Below, in pieces: positions 1 through 13,530 of a DNA stretch of 64,000 bases. Both the position numbers and the translations under genes were made by a program. Source of the stretch: Climacteris rufus (taxonomy: Eukaryota; Chordata; Aves; Passeriformes; Climacteridae); assembly GCA_013398175.1 (NCBI GenBank), contig VZRZ01002434.1, positions 1,866,019 through 1,930,018 on the forward strand, written 5' to 3'. Numbering within the stretch: position 1 is the first letter of the stretch; every line of letters starts with the position of its first letter. A model generated the notes under the pieces. The model was not told the DNA's origin, made no database searches, and was given only the letters and a program-made list of their open reading frames with translations.

Positions 1-354
1 GAGATCAGCATTTGGGGGTGGCAGCAGTTCAGGGTGAGATGATATCTGGGTGAGATCTCGAAACCTCAGACTGTTGAATTTGTTCATGAACTCACAGATA
101 TGTTGACAGCCCTCACAGTTTTCTTTTGATCCACCATCACACATGACTGAAGACACACAATTGACCAAAGACTTCACCCTTTTAGTAGTGGCTGACATTC
201 ATATTAGTGTATTTAAAAGAATGAGTGATAAAATATGTATGTATAAATGCCTGAGTACCAGGCATGTAAAAAGAACTCTTAAAAACTGAAGACATGCAAT
301 AAACATAAAAAGAAAGACTTTTCAAACAAACAATATATTTTTATTATTATTACC

Positions 355-376
355 CTGTAGCTTAAAAGAGCTACAG
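355..376. repeat. Short perfect inverted repeat
   Basis: CTGTAGCT and AGCTACAG are separated by TAAAAG. This is a minor hairpin at a length expected by chance in a window of this size. Confidence 0.85.
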
Positions 377-908
377 ATACAAAACTGTATCTGAGTTTTA
401 GCAAAGGTTTCAAGGTATTGCAATTAAACTTTACTAGTTTATTTGAAAATTGACTTGAACTTCTACACTGGAAATTGGATGAAAGACCATAAACAAAAAG
501 GCAATAAGAAGGACTGCATTTTTGCCACAGCTGTCATGTGAGTCATGGATTTTCATGTGCTTTCAAAGTATCCGTGACTTTTGATATTTAGGGATTTTGC
601 ATGTGGGCTGGTAAACGTGATGGTTAAAGAGCTGAACCAATTTCTCTGAAAACCTTGAGTTCTGCCAAGTTAAACCCTAGACTGCACGGGAGGCTAATAG
701 GGAGCAGGAGCTCAGCAACAACACTGTGGTTACACAAAGGATCAGAGCAGTGAATTCTCACTGAGAGCTTTAATTCCTCCAGGGATAGAGAGATTTCTCT
801 TTCCCCACAACATTTGCAGTTAGGTTGAATTTGCAAAGGCCAGCTCTGGCAAAACAATGACTGAAGCTAAATGGCTTCTCACAGCAAAACACAGCAAATT
901 AATTACTT

Positions 909-968
909 GGGGGAGGGAGGCGGGGGAGAAAAAGAAAAAAAAAAAGAAAGAAAAGGGGAAAAAAAGAT
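909..968 (+). repeat. Polypurine tract
   Basis: This is a run of almost only G and A (GGGAGGGAGGCGGGGG, then A-rich with G interruptions). The 62-codon frame across it is low complexity and not a gene. Confidence 0.85.
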
Positions 969-1054
969 GTGTTATTTATAAAAAAAAAACACTTCTTCAC
1001 CTGCATCTCTGCATCTGTCACAACTGTCTCATGACACTTCCGTAAAATTGTAAC

Positions 1055-1335
1055 AGCAGTGAGTCAGACCAAAGATCCGTCTGGCTCAGGACCCTGTCTC
1101 CAACTCTGGCCAAAAGCAGATGCCCAGGGAAAATTACAAGCAAAAGATACAGTGATACTTCCTTGGAACACTCTTCCAACTTCCAGCAATTTGCAGTTTA
1201 GGGACTTTCTGGTTTTGTATTTAATAGCCTTAGTAGATTTTTCTGCCGTGAATTTGCCCACACACTTTTTGAAGCTGTGTAATTTTTTCTTGGAGTTACT
1301 GTCACTGAAGATTAATCAGAGAATTCAGTATTAAA
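1055..1335 (+). repeat. Ancient interspersed repeat, probably an old CR1-like LINE 3' part
   Basis: The segment starts GTCAGACCAAAGATCCGTCTGG and passes through CTGTCTCCAACTCTGGCCAA, AGCAGATGCCCAGGGAAA and ACAGTGATACTTCCTTGGAA. From memory this follows an old repeat widespread in turtles, crocodilians and birds. Small frames across it are not genes. The family name is not certain. Confidence 0.55.
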
Positions 1336-1776
1336 CAATGATACTAAATAAATATTCAGAAAGCACAAGCAAATGTGCCACAGGAGTTGCCCTTGGTCCT
1401 GTGGTCTTTATTAAAAAAACAAAAAAAGATGGAGAGAAAGAAACCTTTCTATTGCTCCATCAATTGCCTGGTCACATAACCGGTATGAAAAAGTGGTTGA
1501 GTATCTCAGGATACATTAGAGCTAATTATACACCAGAACTTCTATATATACAAAATATACGAACGAGAAATAAAGATAGGAAAATAGTGTTTACAGTAAG
1601 AGAGGCTGTTAATAGCTATGACAGCATGGAGAGGGATTGCAGACAGACAGAGGATGGTTTCCTGAAAAAGCAATGATCAGGCTAGTCATCCTTTTCCAAC
1701 TGCACTTGTTCAAGCAGAAGAGGAGTTCTGTAAAGTGTTGCCCTGATTTTTGCAGTTCTGGATGTTGTCATTCTTT
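1336..1776. other. Gene-free sequence between old repeat and LTR copy 1
   Basis: A 112-codon plus-strand frame (1338-1676) is open but matches no family I know and has the AT-rich composition of its surroundings. It is treated as chance. Confidence 0.5.
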
Positions 1777-2052
1777 TGTAGCTAGTTTCTCACACTTTTC
1801 TCTGTAAACATGGACATGTTATTGTAACTGTACCTTATCACTTACATTCCTTTCTCCTGGACACAGAACTTTGATGGACATTTCCTTTGACCATTGTGAT
1901 TGAGGGAGGAAGAACTGATTTCCTCCAATGAATAGTGATTTCTAAATGTATATAAAAAATAAAGAAGGCGGGTCTTGCCCCCCTTCCTTCCTTCTCTCTG
2001 ATCCTGGTAACAGGTGCCTCTGTCTCTTCCTTTTGTGTCATTACTGCAACAG
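1777..2052 (+). mobile_element. Solo-LTR-like element, copy 1 of a three-copy family
   Basis: It starts TGTAGCTAGTTTC and contains TGTAAACATGGACATG, CCTTTCTCCTGGACACAGA and TTTCCTCCAATGAATAGTGA. A TATA-like run (TATATAAAA, about 1949) overlaps the polyadenylation hexamer AATAAA at 1958-1963, giving the LTR sense direction as plus. The end near CAACA (about 2052) is uncertain. It matches the reverse complement of 30263-30539 at roughly 85 percent by eye. No internal retroviral genes flank it, so it is probably a solo LTR. Confidence 0.7.
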
Positions 2053-5000
2053 TAAAGGATCATTGAGCTCTCTCCAGCTGGGGCACCCAAGGCTAAATTG
2101 ATCCAGCCAAAAGTCCTAGGACCTGTTGTTCCTGCTTTACCTTCTGTGCTATAAACAGAATGGTGGGAGCTGGAGAGTGCTTGACCAACTGTACAATTTT
2201 GAATACTCCCACTCTGAAAAGTCTGACCACAACAGTTCATTAATTTATCATCAGACTGGTTTAAAAGGCCTCGTATCTTCCTTGTCAAGCTCTCCCTTTT
2301 TGTCAGAAGTGGAACCCTGTACACATGCATTGTACATAAAAGTGTACGGTGTTTGTTCTTGCGGTTCCTTGTAGTAAACATTATGTTCTTCACTAGCAAA
2401 CTATCAGTTCTGGTGTCAAACCAGTTAGAAACAGTAAAATTGCCTTTTTTTTTTTTTTTCTCTCTTAAGCTGACATCTTTTCCTAAACACAGGTAACGAC
2501 AAAGTCATGGCAATCAAAAAAACCCCAAACCAACAAGCTGAAGAAAAGGCTCTTACCAAGATTGCAGTCCTACTGCCTTGCAGATGGTGTTTCCTTGAGC
2601 TCCACAAGCCTGAGGCTGCAGCTGTGGTCCAGTTGGAAACCCATCATGGAGTGGTTTTGCCTCACTTTGCCTGCCCCTGCCAGTCAAAAACCATGAGTCA
2701 ATATACAGAAAGGTTGGGGGGTTTTTTTTATGCTGCTTCCTGAATCTATTACTTATCTTTTGATAACAACATTAGTTTTCATTCCATATACAAGTATTTA
2801 AGACTCATATAGAATCTTTAGTGCCTATGCGATAGACAAAAAATCTGCTTCCCATTAATTTTCTGTTTTTAAGGCTATTTCCCATTAATGTTTTCTGGGT
2901 TTGTGTGGTTGCATGGGTTTTTTTTAAAGCAGGCATTTTCTATCTGATTTTCTATCAATTCTTTTAAGGTTAATTTTTACTTCTAATATGCTTGATCACT
3001 TCCCTTGGAGAGGAGAAGGAAGATTTTTCCATTATTCCTGCCTCAGTCCAAGGACACAGCGAGTGGCCCGTGGGAATTCTGCAGTGCCGTGTACTGCGAG
3101 GTACCAGAACAGCTGAGAGTGCAGCAGGGCTTTTCCATGGGATCTTATCTTCCTCACTTGTTCCAAGGTCTCTCTTGCCTCTGCAACAATTCATTGCCAT
3201 GCCAGCTTCTCTGGCTCCTTTTTGTGCTGTACTTGTGGTAACAGCACTGCGCTCCTTATTTCCAACCCTAATTTTACCAGCCATGTCATTATTTTCTTTT
3301 CGTGGGTAGGTGTGGTAAAGCCATGCTGGTTTCTGAGGCACGACTCTCTTCCCTTGCCAGATCTCTGGCATCATCCTTCCTTCAAGAAGACCTCAAGAAA
3401 ATTCCCTTGGGAGTCTGCCCATGCTGATAGTTCCCTGGCCACAGGGCGAGGTGAGACTTTCAAACCAAGCAGAACACTGACATCCTTCCGGAGGGAGCTG
3501 AATGTGCTGCCTCTGCAGCTTCTGCTGGCCTTGGAAGCAGGAGATGAGGAGAGAGGAATACACCACTGTTCAGTCTGAGAGCAAAAGAGCAGAGCCTGTG
3601 TTCACTGACAGATTGAGCACAGCCCATTGTTTAGCAAGGACCAAAGCAACAAAGGTTCACAAGAGTGATGCTTTTTCCCTTGACACCTTGAGTTGTTCCA
3701 TTAAGGTAAAATTTGGAAGCCCAGTTCTAAAGTGGAATGTAAGGGGGCTATGGGTGGTTTTCACACTGTGGTTTTCAGCCCTGATTTTCAGGCTTTCTTT
3801 TTTTTGTTTTAGTGAAACTTCTGCGCACAGTGAGACACAGTAAGAAATGTTTATCAGTTGCACTATCAGTGGCTGACCATGTAAACCAATATGTGGAACA
3901 AAAGTTTCTTCAGTGTTCCAACAGCTTTAATGTGTTAGAATAAAAACAATATTAAAAAATGAGTATTTGATATCATGAAACTCTATTAAGGCAAGTATTC
4001 TATCCTGCATATTCCTGATGGGTAAGCAGAAGGGAACTTCATGAAGTATGTAGCCAGACTTACCTAGTGCTTGCGTAGAATCTGACTAAACTGAATTAAA
4101 CTGAACACTTTTCACTGTAGCTGCCAGTAACTGTAGTCAAAAAATCCCCATAGCATAACGAAAAGGAAAAGCAATGGAATGAAATGGGGAAAATATTAGG
4201 CTACAAATCACAATATTCCTCCAAGCCAGAGTAAGGCGTGTTTATTCCCCAGACCAGTTCTCACCTCAGATTTGATTGATTGCTGTCCTGTTCTGACCAG
4301 ATTTGAGAGATAATAATGAATTATGGGTAATATGCAAACACAGAAAAGAGAATGAAGTATGGTTCTCTGTCTATAGGTTTCTCTAAATTAGAGGCCTTTT
4401 TGTACGCTGGTTGTGTACAAAAGTTTGAACATTCGTACATGCTTGACAATTCCAGCCAGGAAGATTTCCTTCATTACTAAAAATAGATCTGTAGCCTGTT
4501 AAGCACTAGCACAGTCATTAGGAAGTTATGTTTATTCTCTGATCAGAAAATAGTTCTACCTTGCCATGCCAAAACGACATCGATATTTCTAAAATTAGTC
4601 AGGGGAGGTCAGTAATCTTTTAATAGCACTGTCAAAAATTGGCAACCTAATTAAGTTATGAATTACAAAAGGCTTTTCAGGTTGGAACTGCTTGTTCAAG
4701 GACCAAAGAGATATATAAGGAGAAGTTCCTGATCAAGTCTCAATTCCTTTCTGTGTAAGTAATGCCCAGGAATCTTGAGTAAGGGCCGATCCCAGCTACA
4801 TAAGCGTCTTGAGAGCTGGTTAGCTGCTTAATAAGTGATCTAAGGGAAGGGTAATTGTAAGTGTGGTTTTATTTTATTTCAGTGTGTCTGTTTTGTTAAT
4901 CTTGGAGTAAGAAGAAATTCAGGCTTTACTCTCACTTGGTTTGGTTGAGTTTTTCTGTTCCATGGAAAGGGCAGTTGGCAAATCACTGAGGAATTTCAGC

Positions 5001-5921
5001 AGGATTGGAGTATTCCTTAATGGGAGACAGGACCATGGCTTAGTGACTAACATTTCCAAGGAATATTCAAGGTTATCCAGGTGGTTCCTTGCTAAACTGC
5101 ACAGAGGCCAGTCTGGCAGTGCTGCCTTTAGGAATTGGTGTGGAAGTGGGGCATTACCAGGTTGTCCTCACAGTGGGACAGTGGTTTCAGCACCTGAGCC
5201 TTGATGGTCATTCAGTTTCCAGCACACACAGAGGAAACTGGACAGTATGACCCTGTTTACCACAGCCCTAACATGGGTTCTAAGACATTTTTAAAAACAC
5301 TGAATTACAGCTTCATACCCCTAAACAAAGGATCCCCTTGGAGCTTCACCCCTGCAATTCACTTTAAACAACCAGAAAGGCCACACAAGCACCATCCTCT
5401 GCAGAGCAGTGCAGCTTTTCCTTGGGCTGGGGGCTATTTTCCCATGCAGACCTGACCCCTTGGGCATTATTACATATTCTCAGTTCATATTTACCTGATC
5501 TATTAGAGGCAGAAGCAGTTCTGACAAGAGCAGTAATTACAAGAATGTAATGTTCATTTCTACAGAAGGCACGGTGTCTGCATGCCTGGGAAGGGCCCAA
5601 GATGCTTACAGCATTTCTATTTTCCATGCTGTGGTGAATTTGGACCCTCTACACAGCTTAAGACAGAATAAATTTCACTCCAGCACAAATCTCTTGATCA
5701 TTTCTCCTTCAAATGTGGGAAAACAACACTGAGAATGTGGAAAGTGTAGAGCACATCATAAATCCATGGACACAGGAACTCAGAAAGCTGCATAAGGCAC
5801 ATAAGGTCTGCTATAAAGGAAGCACTGTGCTTTCATATTATTTTCTGTTTAAAATCTACATGTGTGGTTTGGGACAAAGGTCTTTTTAGTGTGGAAGAAA
5901 GAAGGTTCACTGTTTTTCTTC

Positions 5922-5939
5922 TTTTTTTTTTTTTTTTTT
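5922..5939 (+). repeat. T18 homopolymer
   Basis: An 18-base T run is followed seven bases later by the palindrome AGAGACGTACGTCTCT (5946-5961). Confidence 0.9.
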
Positions 5940-8900
5940 CCCTGAAGAGACGTACGTCTCTGGAGAGACAGTGGAGAGATGTGCTCCAATCTCCAGCACA
6001 CACTGCTGTAGGAGAGGTGAAATTTTTGAAACCACAGAAAGAATTCTGAGGAGAACTCAGCACCCAGGATATAGTTCCTGTGTGAATAACCAACAGGTGT
6101 TTAAACAAAGGTCCAGGTTTGCACACTGCTTATCATTTGACATTTTCACTACAGATTTCTGATGCTGGAATCAGGATGTCTCAAGGAAGCCTTCCTCTAC
6201 CACCCAATCCTATCAGAAAGCATACAGGATCTTTCTCTTCTCAGGAAGGCAGAGTGTAGCTGCTTCTGCTGGCATAGAAATATGACACCTGCATATTCCT
6301 GCTGCTGTTTTAGAGAACACATCCCTGAAACCAAAGGAGTTTCTGCATCGCCTGATTTCTTGGAGCATCTGTGTTTCACAGAGCCTGGGAAATCTGCAGG
6401 TTCCTCTCTTCATACTTTCAACACGCCTACCCTTTTCCTTGTCCCAGATGAAATGCAGAATTAAAATCCCCAAAGGACTTCAGGTACAAATAATCTAGAC
6501 CATCTAAAACAAAAATGCAGATTAGTCATCTATTTAATGGAAGAAATTAAATCATCAGCATCAGCTGTCACAATAAATGCCACCAACTCTATTTTTGCTG
6601 ACTTCTATATTAGGGAGGGACGTAGAAGCTCAATTTTGCTGTTCATGTTCATAGTGGGAGCAGAGCTCAGATGGGGCTCATCCCCCCTCACTTTCAATCT
6701 TTACACAGTAGATTCCATTGTATAGCTGAATGAGTGTCCCTGGGCTCCCTTGATCAATAGTGAAGAGAAAGTGTCACTTTTAGACACATTTTTGTTGTCT
6801 GGCTCTGGATGAGATAGATTATGCTCTAGGCATCATTAATTATATCTATTTGATCCTGAATATGAATGGAGCCCAGAGTAAGCAGTTCAGATATGGTCCC
6901 TGATACTGCAGCCAGGTACACCTGGGTGAGCTCACCCTTTCCTGACTAAGGAACAGGTAGTTCTCAGGGCTGCTGGCTGAGGACTCATATAACTTCTATT
7001 AACTTTGTTGTAAAGCTAAATGAGAGCCAACTGGGGTTTCACACATGATGAAGCCCAAGTTTTGCCCTCATTCACACTGATTAAACCTCAGAGATTGGTT
7101 GTGATCCAAACAAAACCATGGATCAATCACTAATGGAAAAAAAGTTGTCATGCAGTGGGACACCATTATGCTCTCATTCAAAGAAGGATTTTTAAAACTA
7201 CATGCCAAACAAGTGAGACTTCTAATCTAAATAAATCTTTACAGTTTACAGTATACATAGTAGTTTGTAAATATTTGTTAAATTTTTGTTGGCAAGGAAA
7301 AGTAAGATAAGATTTTCCTTAAGAAAGGCTTGTTTGGTTGTAATGGATTTCAAAAGTGATGATTGCTTTACAAAAGAATGATTTTTACTCGTGGCACAAA
7401 GATATAGAAATGCCAAAATGCAAGTAGAACTCCAACTATGCAAAAGATTAATCAAATTCATGGACACAAAGACTATTTCACTGTTCTTTCTGCAGCTACT
7501 CCCCAGCACTGCAAATTGCAGAGCAGTGAGGTAGCTTGTATTTGGCTCCTGCTGCTGCTGTGTTCTTCTCTGCTCCATAAACGTGGGGGGTTGCAAACTG
7601 GGGGACTGTAGAAAAGCCATGTTCTCTGTGGTTTGTCTCTGCTTTCTTTTCTGCATGATCATTTATGATTCAGAGTCACAGGCCCTCAGCAGCACCTCCT
7701 GTTGAAAGAAGCAAAGACCTCAGCAGGATGCCCAGGGGCTCGATGAGAAGGGACAGACATAAAAACACATTTGATATCTATGGCAGTCATTGTACTACCT
7801 GATTCCAGGAGCCCAGTTCCCCTGAGGTCCTTCTAAAGGTGCTGCTGGAGTGGTTATGTTGCATTTGTATCAGCCTCAGGAGAATCCCGTCACTGTTCTC
7901 CATGACAGGAATCCAGGGACACAGCCAGCTTAGCCAGCTTGGCTCAGCTCCTACAGCTGGACCCTCCTCAATAATTGCACTTGGCCTCTCAGTAAAGAGG
8001 GCAATAAAAGCTGTTGCACAACTGTGAGGCGACAATTTTCTGTAGATCTATAAGGATCTGATTGTTCACCATGGGTTGTTTCATCTCTGTTTCTATGGGT
8101 TTGTGGCAGAGAGCGATCCGGGAAGGCAAGATCTCACCCCAAATTTCTACACATTTCTGGACTCTCAGAAAAAAAAATCACAGTGGTGGTGTAAATACCA
8201 GGATTAATTCTTTTATTAATCCTTGCTGATATTGGGTTGAAAAGCACTTGTAGAAACCTTAAGAATCACCATTAAGATGATGCTGCTGCTCAATTAGAGG
8301 TAAAAAGCCCTAGCCACAAAGCAGAAAGAGAGCAGAAAGAATGCTTGGGCTATGAACCTCTATAATCTCTGTGCCTGCACACAGACATTCACCTACACAA
8401 GCACAGCACCTTCTGTAACACGGTATCTTTAATTTTGCTAAAATACACACAGAAGTCTGTGTCAAACAAGTGTCATTGTCCTCACACATGCAGGACATTC
8501 TAAATGCCAATGCAAGCTTTTATTGCTTTGTGTGTAAAGAAGGAAACAAACAAATAGTCTATTTAAAATTCTGCCTTAAAAGCCGGTGCAGCTTCCAGCA
8601 GGCACCACAAACCTGTGCTAGCACTGCAAGCTGCAGGAGACAGGGCGTTGTATTGAAAAATTTTGTTCTACCATACCATGTAATAAACAGGTCTTTAAAA
8701 AACCTCTTCTGGTTACTGGCAGTGTAGGTAGGAGAGCAACCTACCACCTACTGGAACTCTCTAAAATCCATGGAAAGAATATCAGTGATTTTACTTTGGA
8801 ACTGACTTTAAAATTGTGCACATATTACATAAAATCAAGAAGTTGCCTTTTGATAAAAAAAGAATATAAATATTGTCAAACTATTCCGAACAGAGATGGC

Positions 8901-9151
8901 TCATTTGTCAGTGAAACCATGCCCATCAAATACCTGAATTTATTTGTTTCTCTAGCGAACGTTGTAATTCCAAGAATCCACAGCTAACCCCTGTTGGGAA
9001 TTGCTGTATTTCCTACAAATCCTTAAAAGTAAATATATTTTTTCCTAAAACTGCTGCCATGTTATCATAGTCGACTGACCTCTGCGGTTTTCAAAGAAAT
9101 CTTTGGGATCTTGTATGGAAAAGTGTGTGTTACATATGGAAACATGTCCTG

Positions 9152-9182
9152 GGCTTGGAAACTTCCATGGCTTGGAAACTTC
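9152..9182. repeat. 17-bp tandem duplication
   Basis: GGCTTGGAAACTTC occurs at 9152-9165 and again at 9169-9182, separated by CAT. It is a small local duplication in otherwise unremarkable sequence. Confidence 0.9.
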
Positions 9183-9490
9183 GCAACTGTGAAGGATTTG
9201 TTCTATCATCCATAGAAATATTAGATCCTTCTGAGAATCTTTCATGGATGTGGGATCTTTGCATCTATAAAGAGAGGGAATTTTCAGCTCAAACAAGTGC
9301 CCAGCATTAAAATCTTCACCTTGAAAGGACGGAGTGAGTTTTAATAGGCATTTTGGTGCCAGGACATGTCAGTCAAATTATTATTGGCCCTAGCTGCACT
9401 CTCACAAGCTGTTACATTCTTTACCTGCAGCAGAGTGGTGTTCAAAAAGGTGCAAAATTCTTCTTTGCTTTTGAAAACACCAATGAAAGT

Positions 9491-9550
9491 TAAAAAAAAA
9501 AAAAAACAAACCCACACACCAAAACCAAACCAACAACCCAACCCCCCGAT
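9491..9550 (+). repeat. A/C-rich low-complexity tract
   Basis: A poly-A run passes into ACACACC, AACCAAACC and AACCCAACCCCCC variants. Small frames reading it as Lys/Pro/Gln/Asn-rich or Phe/Gly-rich peptides are artefacts of composition. Confidence 0.85.
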
Positions 9551-12500
9551 CCAATACACACAACTGAAAACCTCTGATCTTCATGTAACAAGGGTAGACA
9601 CACAAACTTCACTAGGAAGGGTCCTTTGAGAGATGGAAGTAAGTCCACAAAGCCAAGATATTGAATAATTAATGTAAAATCCATAAAAACAGTTGATTTC
9701 TGACATAAACTGTAATGGACATGAATTTTGGCCTCATTACTCCCGCTGCCACACACACATGTTCGTGCATGAACAGTGTTACATAAAGTTGCACAAATCA
9801 CAATAGTGATCTCAGGCTTGCTCTTAGCCCAGTTTCAATTCATAGAATTAATCCTAGATGTGTCTTGCAAATAAAATCAATCTCACTGGAGTCTTATATG
9901 GTTCATAAATTCTTGGGATGGGAATTTTTTAAAAAAATAATGAATTACATTTTACAGACAAAGGGGAAGGGGGAGACAAAGAGAGGGAAAGGGAACACAA
10001 AATTATTATTTTTAGATCCCAATGTTTTGAAATGTGATCTGATCTTTAGTCTAAGATTTCCCAGCTGCCCTGTCTCTTTTTTTTTTCCCCCCACTCCTTT
10101 TTCTCTTTGCGAGGTTGAGACAGGAGGGGAAATCATATATACAAAACACAGCTTTGTCTATAAACTCTAAAAGCATGTTTGGCCTTCAGAAAAGAAGTCC
10201 TATATGAATTTGGGGAGTGGAGGCTAGGGGATATTTTGTGGGGAATCACACGGCTCTGTAGTTAGAGATCTTGTATATGTATAAACAAACAGCTGTAGGA
10301 TCAGCAGAGAAAAGACTTGCTTACTTGTCTGATGGCCAAGAAAAATCAAACTAGAGCAGGTTATAAATAGAATGAAGAAGAAAATGGATGAGAAAAAAAA
10401 AAAAGCTCTAATGGCTCAGAGAAAAGGTTCTTCCTTGCAAAAGGGTTAAAGTTCTGCTTACAAACTTTGCTAGATCTGGTATAAGCCTCTTTCTTTTTGG
10501 ACTTTGTAAGACAGATCACGACACAGATCTTTCCTGTGGAACTAATTGGCCATCCCTCAGCTGTGCCTCCAAACCAGTGTCAAAAAATTTCATTTCAAGA
10601 CAAGAGTCAAAAGGCCTTTCAGATAAAACAAGAGAACAATGGCAAGAAATCCCACAAACTGAAACCTGCAACAATTCCTTGTCTGTGTCCTTTTTCCGGG
10701 TCAGAGAAGTACAGCCTGTTATAGTTCCCAGGCTTCCACCTCTCTGGGCCCATCTCGCCATGCTGATCCACATTGGCTGTGAGGGTCTCTGAGGGGTGAT
10801 CTGCCACCTGAGCACTTCCAGACACAACTACATCATCTGCTCACTGCCCTCCCGCCTCTCGCCACAGATCTGGGGCTGAAGCCAGGCTGCAGGAAGCACC
10901 TGTAAGTATTTCACATTCACCAGGGACAACACCTCCCAACTTGCAGACTTCTCATCTGGCCAGTACAGCCAGGGACCTGCCCCCTCCTCCTCAGGTAGCC
11001 AGAACCCCAGCCAGAGCACTCGGAAGCAGCCACAGCACATGGGATGAAGGCATTTCCTCTCTGCCATAAAATGCATCATTTGCTATCCCAGCCTTTTTCT
11101 CTATTGGGAATGACTGGCAATGGATGTTTGCTCCTCTCACCCTTCCTCCTGTTCTCTCCCTTTTCCCACCTCCTCTACACATGACAAGACCCAGGAGGTT
11201 TCATGGGAAGGAAGAAGGAGGCTGTACATTGTCTGAGAAGGGTTTATAAGCTGCCCTTCTGGCACAGAACTAGAATCAGGACATTGTTCAGCTACATGTC
11301 TGAACTAGAGGAATAGGCACAACTGGATGCCATCAGGTGGTTCACAGGGAGCAAATTAGTCCTCAGAGCATTACCCAGCACATCTTCCCAGCTCAGCTCT
11401 CTCTGCCTTTCTCCCTGCCTTCGACTATGCCAGGTAATATTCTCACAGCTACAATGCCAAATGTGCTTTGGATTATTCCTTGTTTACTGCATAACATGAC
11501 AGTCCTTTGGAGACAGAGCTGGAGACAAGGCTACCTACACTGTCTGGGTCCATGCAGGAAGTCAGGTCATCTGGTGGAGATGGGAGGCAGAACCAAAGAC
11601 AAATCTACCAACACTGCAGGTCAGACCAGAGATGGGATCACAAACAGGGCTGATGTCCATCCTGGGAATCCAGTGAGCAACTTGGGGCAGCAAAAGACCA
11701 GCAACACCTCTCAGGCACTTTGGGAGCCCAGGACTGAGCTTAGTGGAGATCGTGGACAGCCCCATGGGCAGGGGCTGCATGGATGGAGGCCCTGGGTAAG
11801 TGTGGTCAAGGCAACTGAGGTGCCTGAAGGCACCCAGAGTGTGTGACATGAGGGAATTACTGTCCTTTAACAACCTGCCTCACTGCTCAAGTCATCCCTG
11901 ACACAGCGTCTGAAGGGGATGGTCCCTCAAGCAATTGGTAAGCTCAGTAGATCCATATATTGAATTTCCAGATAGTAGCTGCCATGCAGATGAGTGCTTG
12001 TGCAGCCCCCTCCTCCCAAGAACCCCATAGTGCAGATGAAAAATCCAGCATCAGTACAGAGACATAGCCTATTTCATGGCATCTCCAACACCTTGTCCTC
12101 TTTAGGAATACAGCTGTGAATGGAGTACAGGAATAAAAGAAGCACTTAAATTGCATTTCTCATCCCTTTATCCCCATTTTTGGCATCAGCATATCTTACA
12201 CCTTGACCAGCTCCCTGAAGCCAACTGGAGGAAAAGCACCATTTGCCTTTGTTTGGGTTCAGCCAGACCTCTTAGTAACACTGTGATTACATTAATCGTT
12301 CAATGTTCAATCGTTCAGAATCGTTCTCCCCTTTTTTAATCTCTATGAGATAAGACCATCAGATACTCCTGCAAGCCTGTCTGAAGGCACTGTATATCTG
12401 CCTGAAGAGAGCCACTCTGAACCCTGTTTTCCAACATAACATCCTTACCAACAGCACTGTCTCTGCTCTCCTCCAGCCTAAACACAGTTTTGCAGTCTAA

Positions 12501-13404
12501 ATCCAAAGTTCCACTTTGATACAACAAGGCCCTTAAAGTTTCAATCTTTATCTTCAAGTCTGAGAACAAAACCCCTCATCTAACTGGTGCCATTTCCAGT
12601 CAGAACCACCCTTGCTGTAAAGTGTTCCATTTTATAAGCCCCAGTCCTTGAGGGCAAACAGCTAATTGTTTAATGGTGTTGTGCAAAAAATTCTAGAGGT
12701 GAAAAATCCCCAAAACACCTGCTGCTGTAGTTAATGCCTGTGCATTTACTTCTAGCCGTAACATGCACATGTATAATCTGTCTGTGAAGAGACAGTACGG
12801 AAAGTTTTAAAGAGGCAGGGCTGTTCAAGCCATTTTTCTCTAGCTTCTCTTTACCAAAAAGACAGAAAGAGAATGTGCAGACAAGTGTGATCTCATAAGA
12901 AATGGTGAGAAGGTTTAATTCCTTTTGAGATATTCTTGTGTCAGAAGACACACATACATAATGGAGGGCTTCTATTTTGTATGGAAAAGTGGCCATGTAG
13001 TGACTGGATGATAAATCATATCCCAGCCCTGACAATTTTCTGTGAACAAGATTTAATATGAGGCAGCCCACTGGCTGTGCTGCTTTCCTCCCACGTGGGC
13101 TTTGGAATCCCTTAGGAGCAGGGGGAGCAGAACCAGTGCTGCATGGCAGGTTTGATTGACCGTTCCGCTTTGCTGTCCTTGCCTCAGGCACTGAGTTACT
13201 CAGGTGCCCCACACCCTGGGAAAGCATCCCAGAGTCAGCTCCGAGCAACAGGCAAGAGCAGAAATGAGTTCTTTCACAAGCTGAGATGGCAGTTTATGCC
13301 CAGAAGCAAAAGAACTGATAAACCTCATAATAGTTTAACCTCACAAGTTAACTACAGGTATTATTCCTATTCAAGTGCTTAATCCTACCCCGACTCTCAA
13401 ACTG

Positions 13405-13530
13405 TTTGCCTCCATGTCCCACAGCAAAAAATTCCACAGGTTGATTAGATGCCACTTTAAGGTTTACTGCCTTTTAAGTGCTTTAAATATATATCCTTCA
13501 TTTTACCATGTTGATCCAGAATGAAGGGAT
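13405..13530 (+). repeat. Ancient repeat fragment, same apparent family as 1055-1335
   Basis: It reads TTTGCCTCCATGTCCCACAG, then AAATTCCACAGGTTGATTAG, then a segment with TTTACTGCCTTTTAAG. This resembles the portion that would follow the 1055-1335 segment in the remembered old CR1-like repeat. It is heavily diverged and its limits are vague. Confidence 0.4.

Larger units (their letters stand above)
1..1054. other. Gene-free AT-rich sequence
   Basis: No gene, RNA gene or recognisable transposon is seen apart from the small hairpin at 355-376 and the polypurine tract at 909-968. The minus-strand frame at 624-857 has a methionine but no family resemblance. Confidence 0.6.
2053..13404. other. 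Gene-free intergenic stretch
   Basis: Eleven kilobases contain only short frames without recognisable domains, plus the simple repeats listed at 5922, 9152 and 9491. A T-run lies at about 2447-2459. At 7790-8036 a segment with AATAAA looks vaguely LTR-like but was not accepted. Confidence 0.6.

Noticed and set aside
1842..2399. 185-codon minus-strand frame
   Set aside because: Much of it is the antisense of LTR copy 1, with no protein family resemblance.
5946..5961. 16-bp perfect palindrome AGAGACGTACGTCTCT
   Set aside because: About one such palindrome is expected by chance in 64 kb.
7790..8036. Possible LTR with AATAAA near its right end
   Set aside because: No second copy, TATA box or terminal TG...CA could be established in the window.
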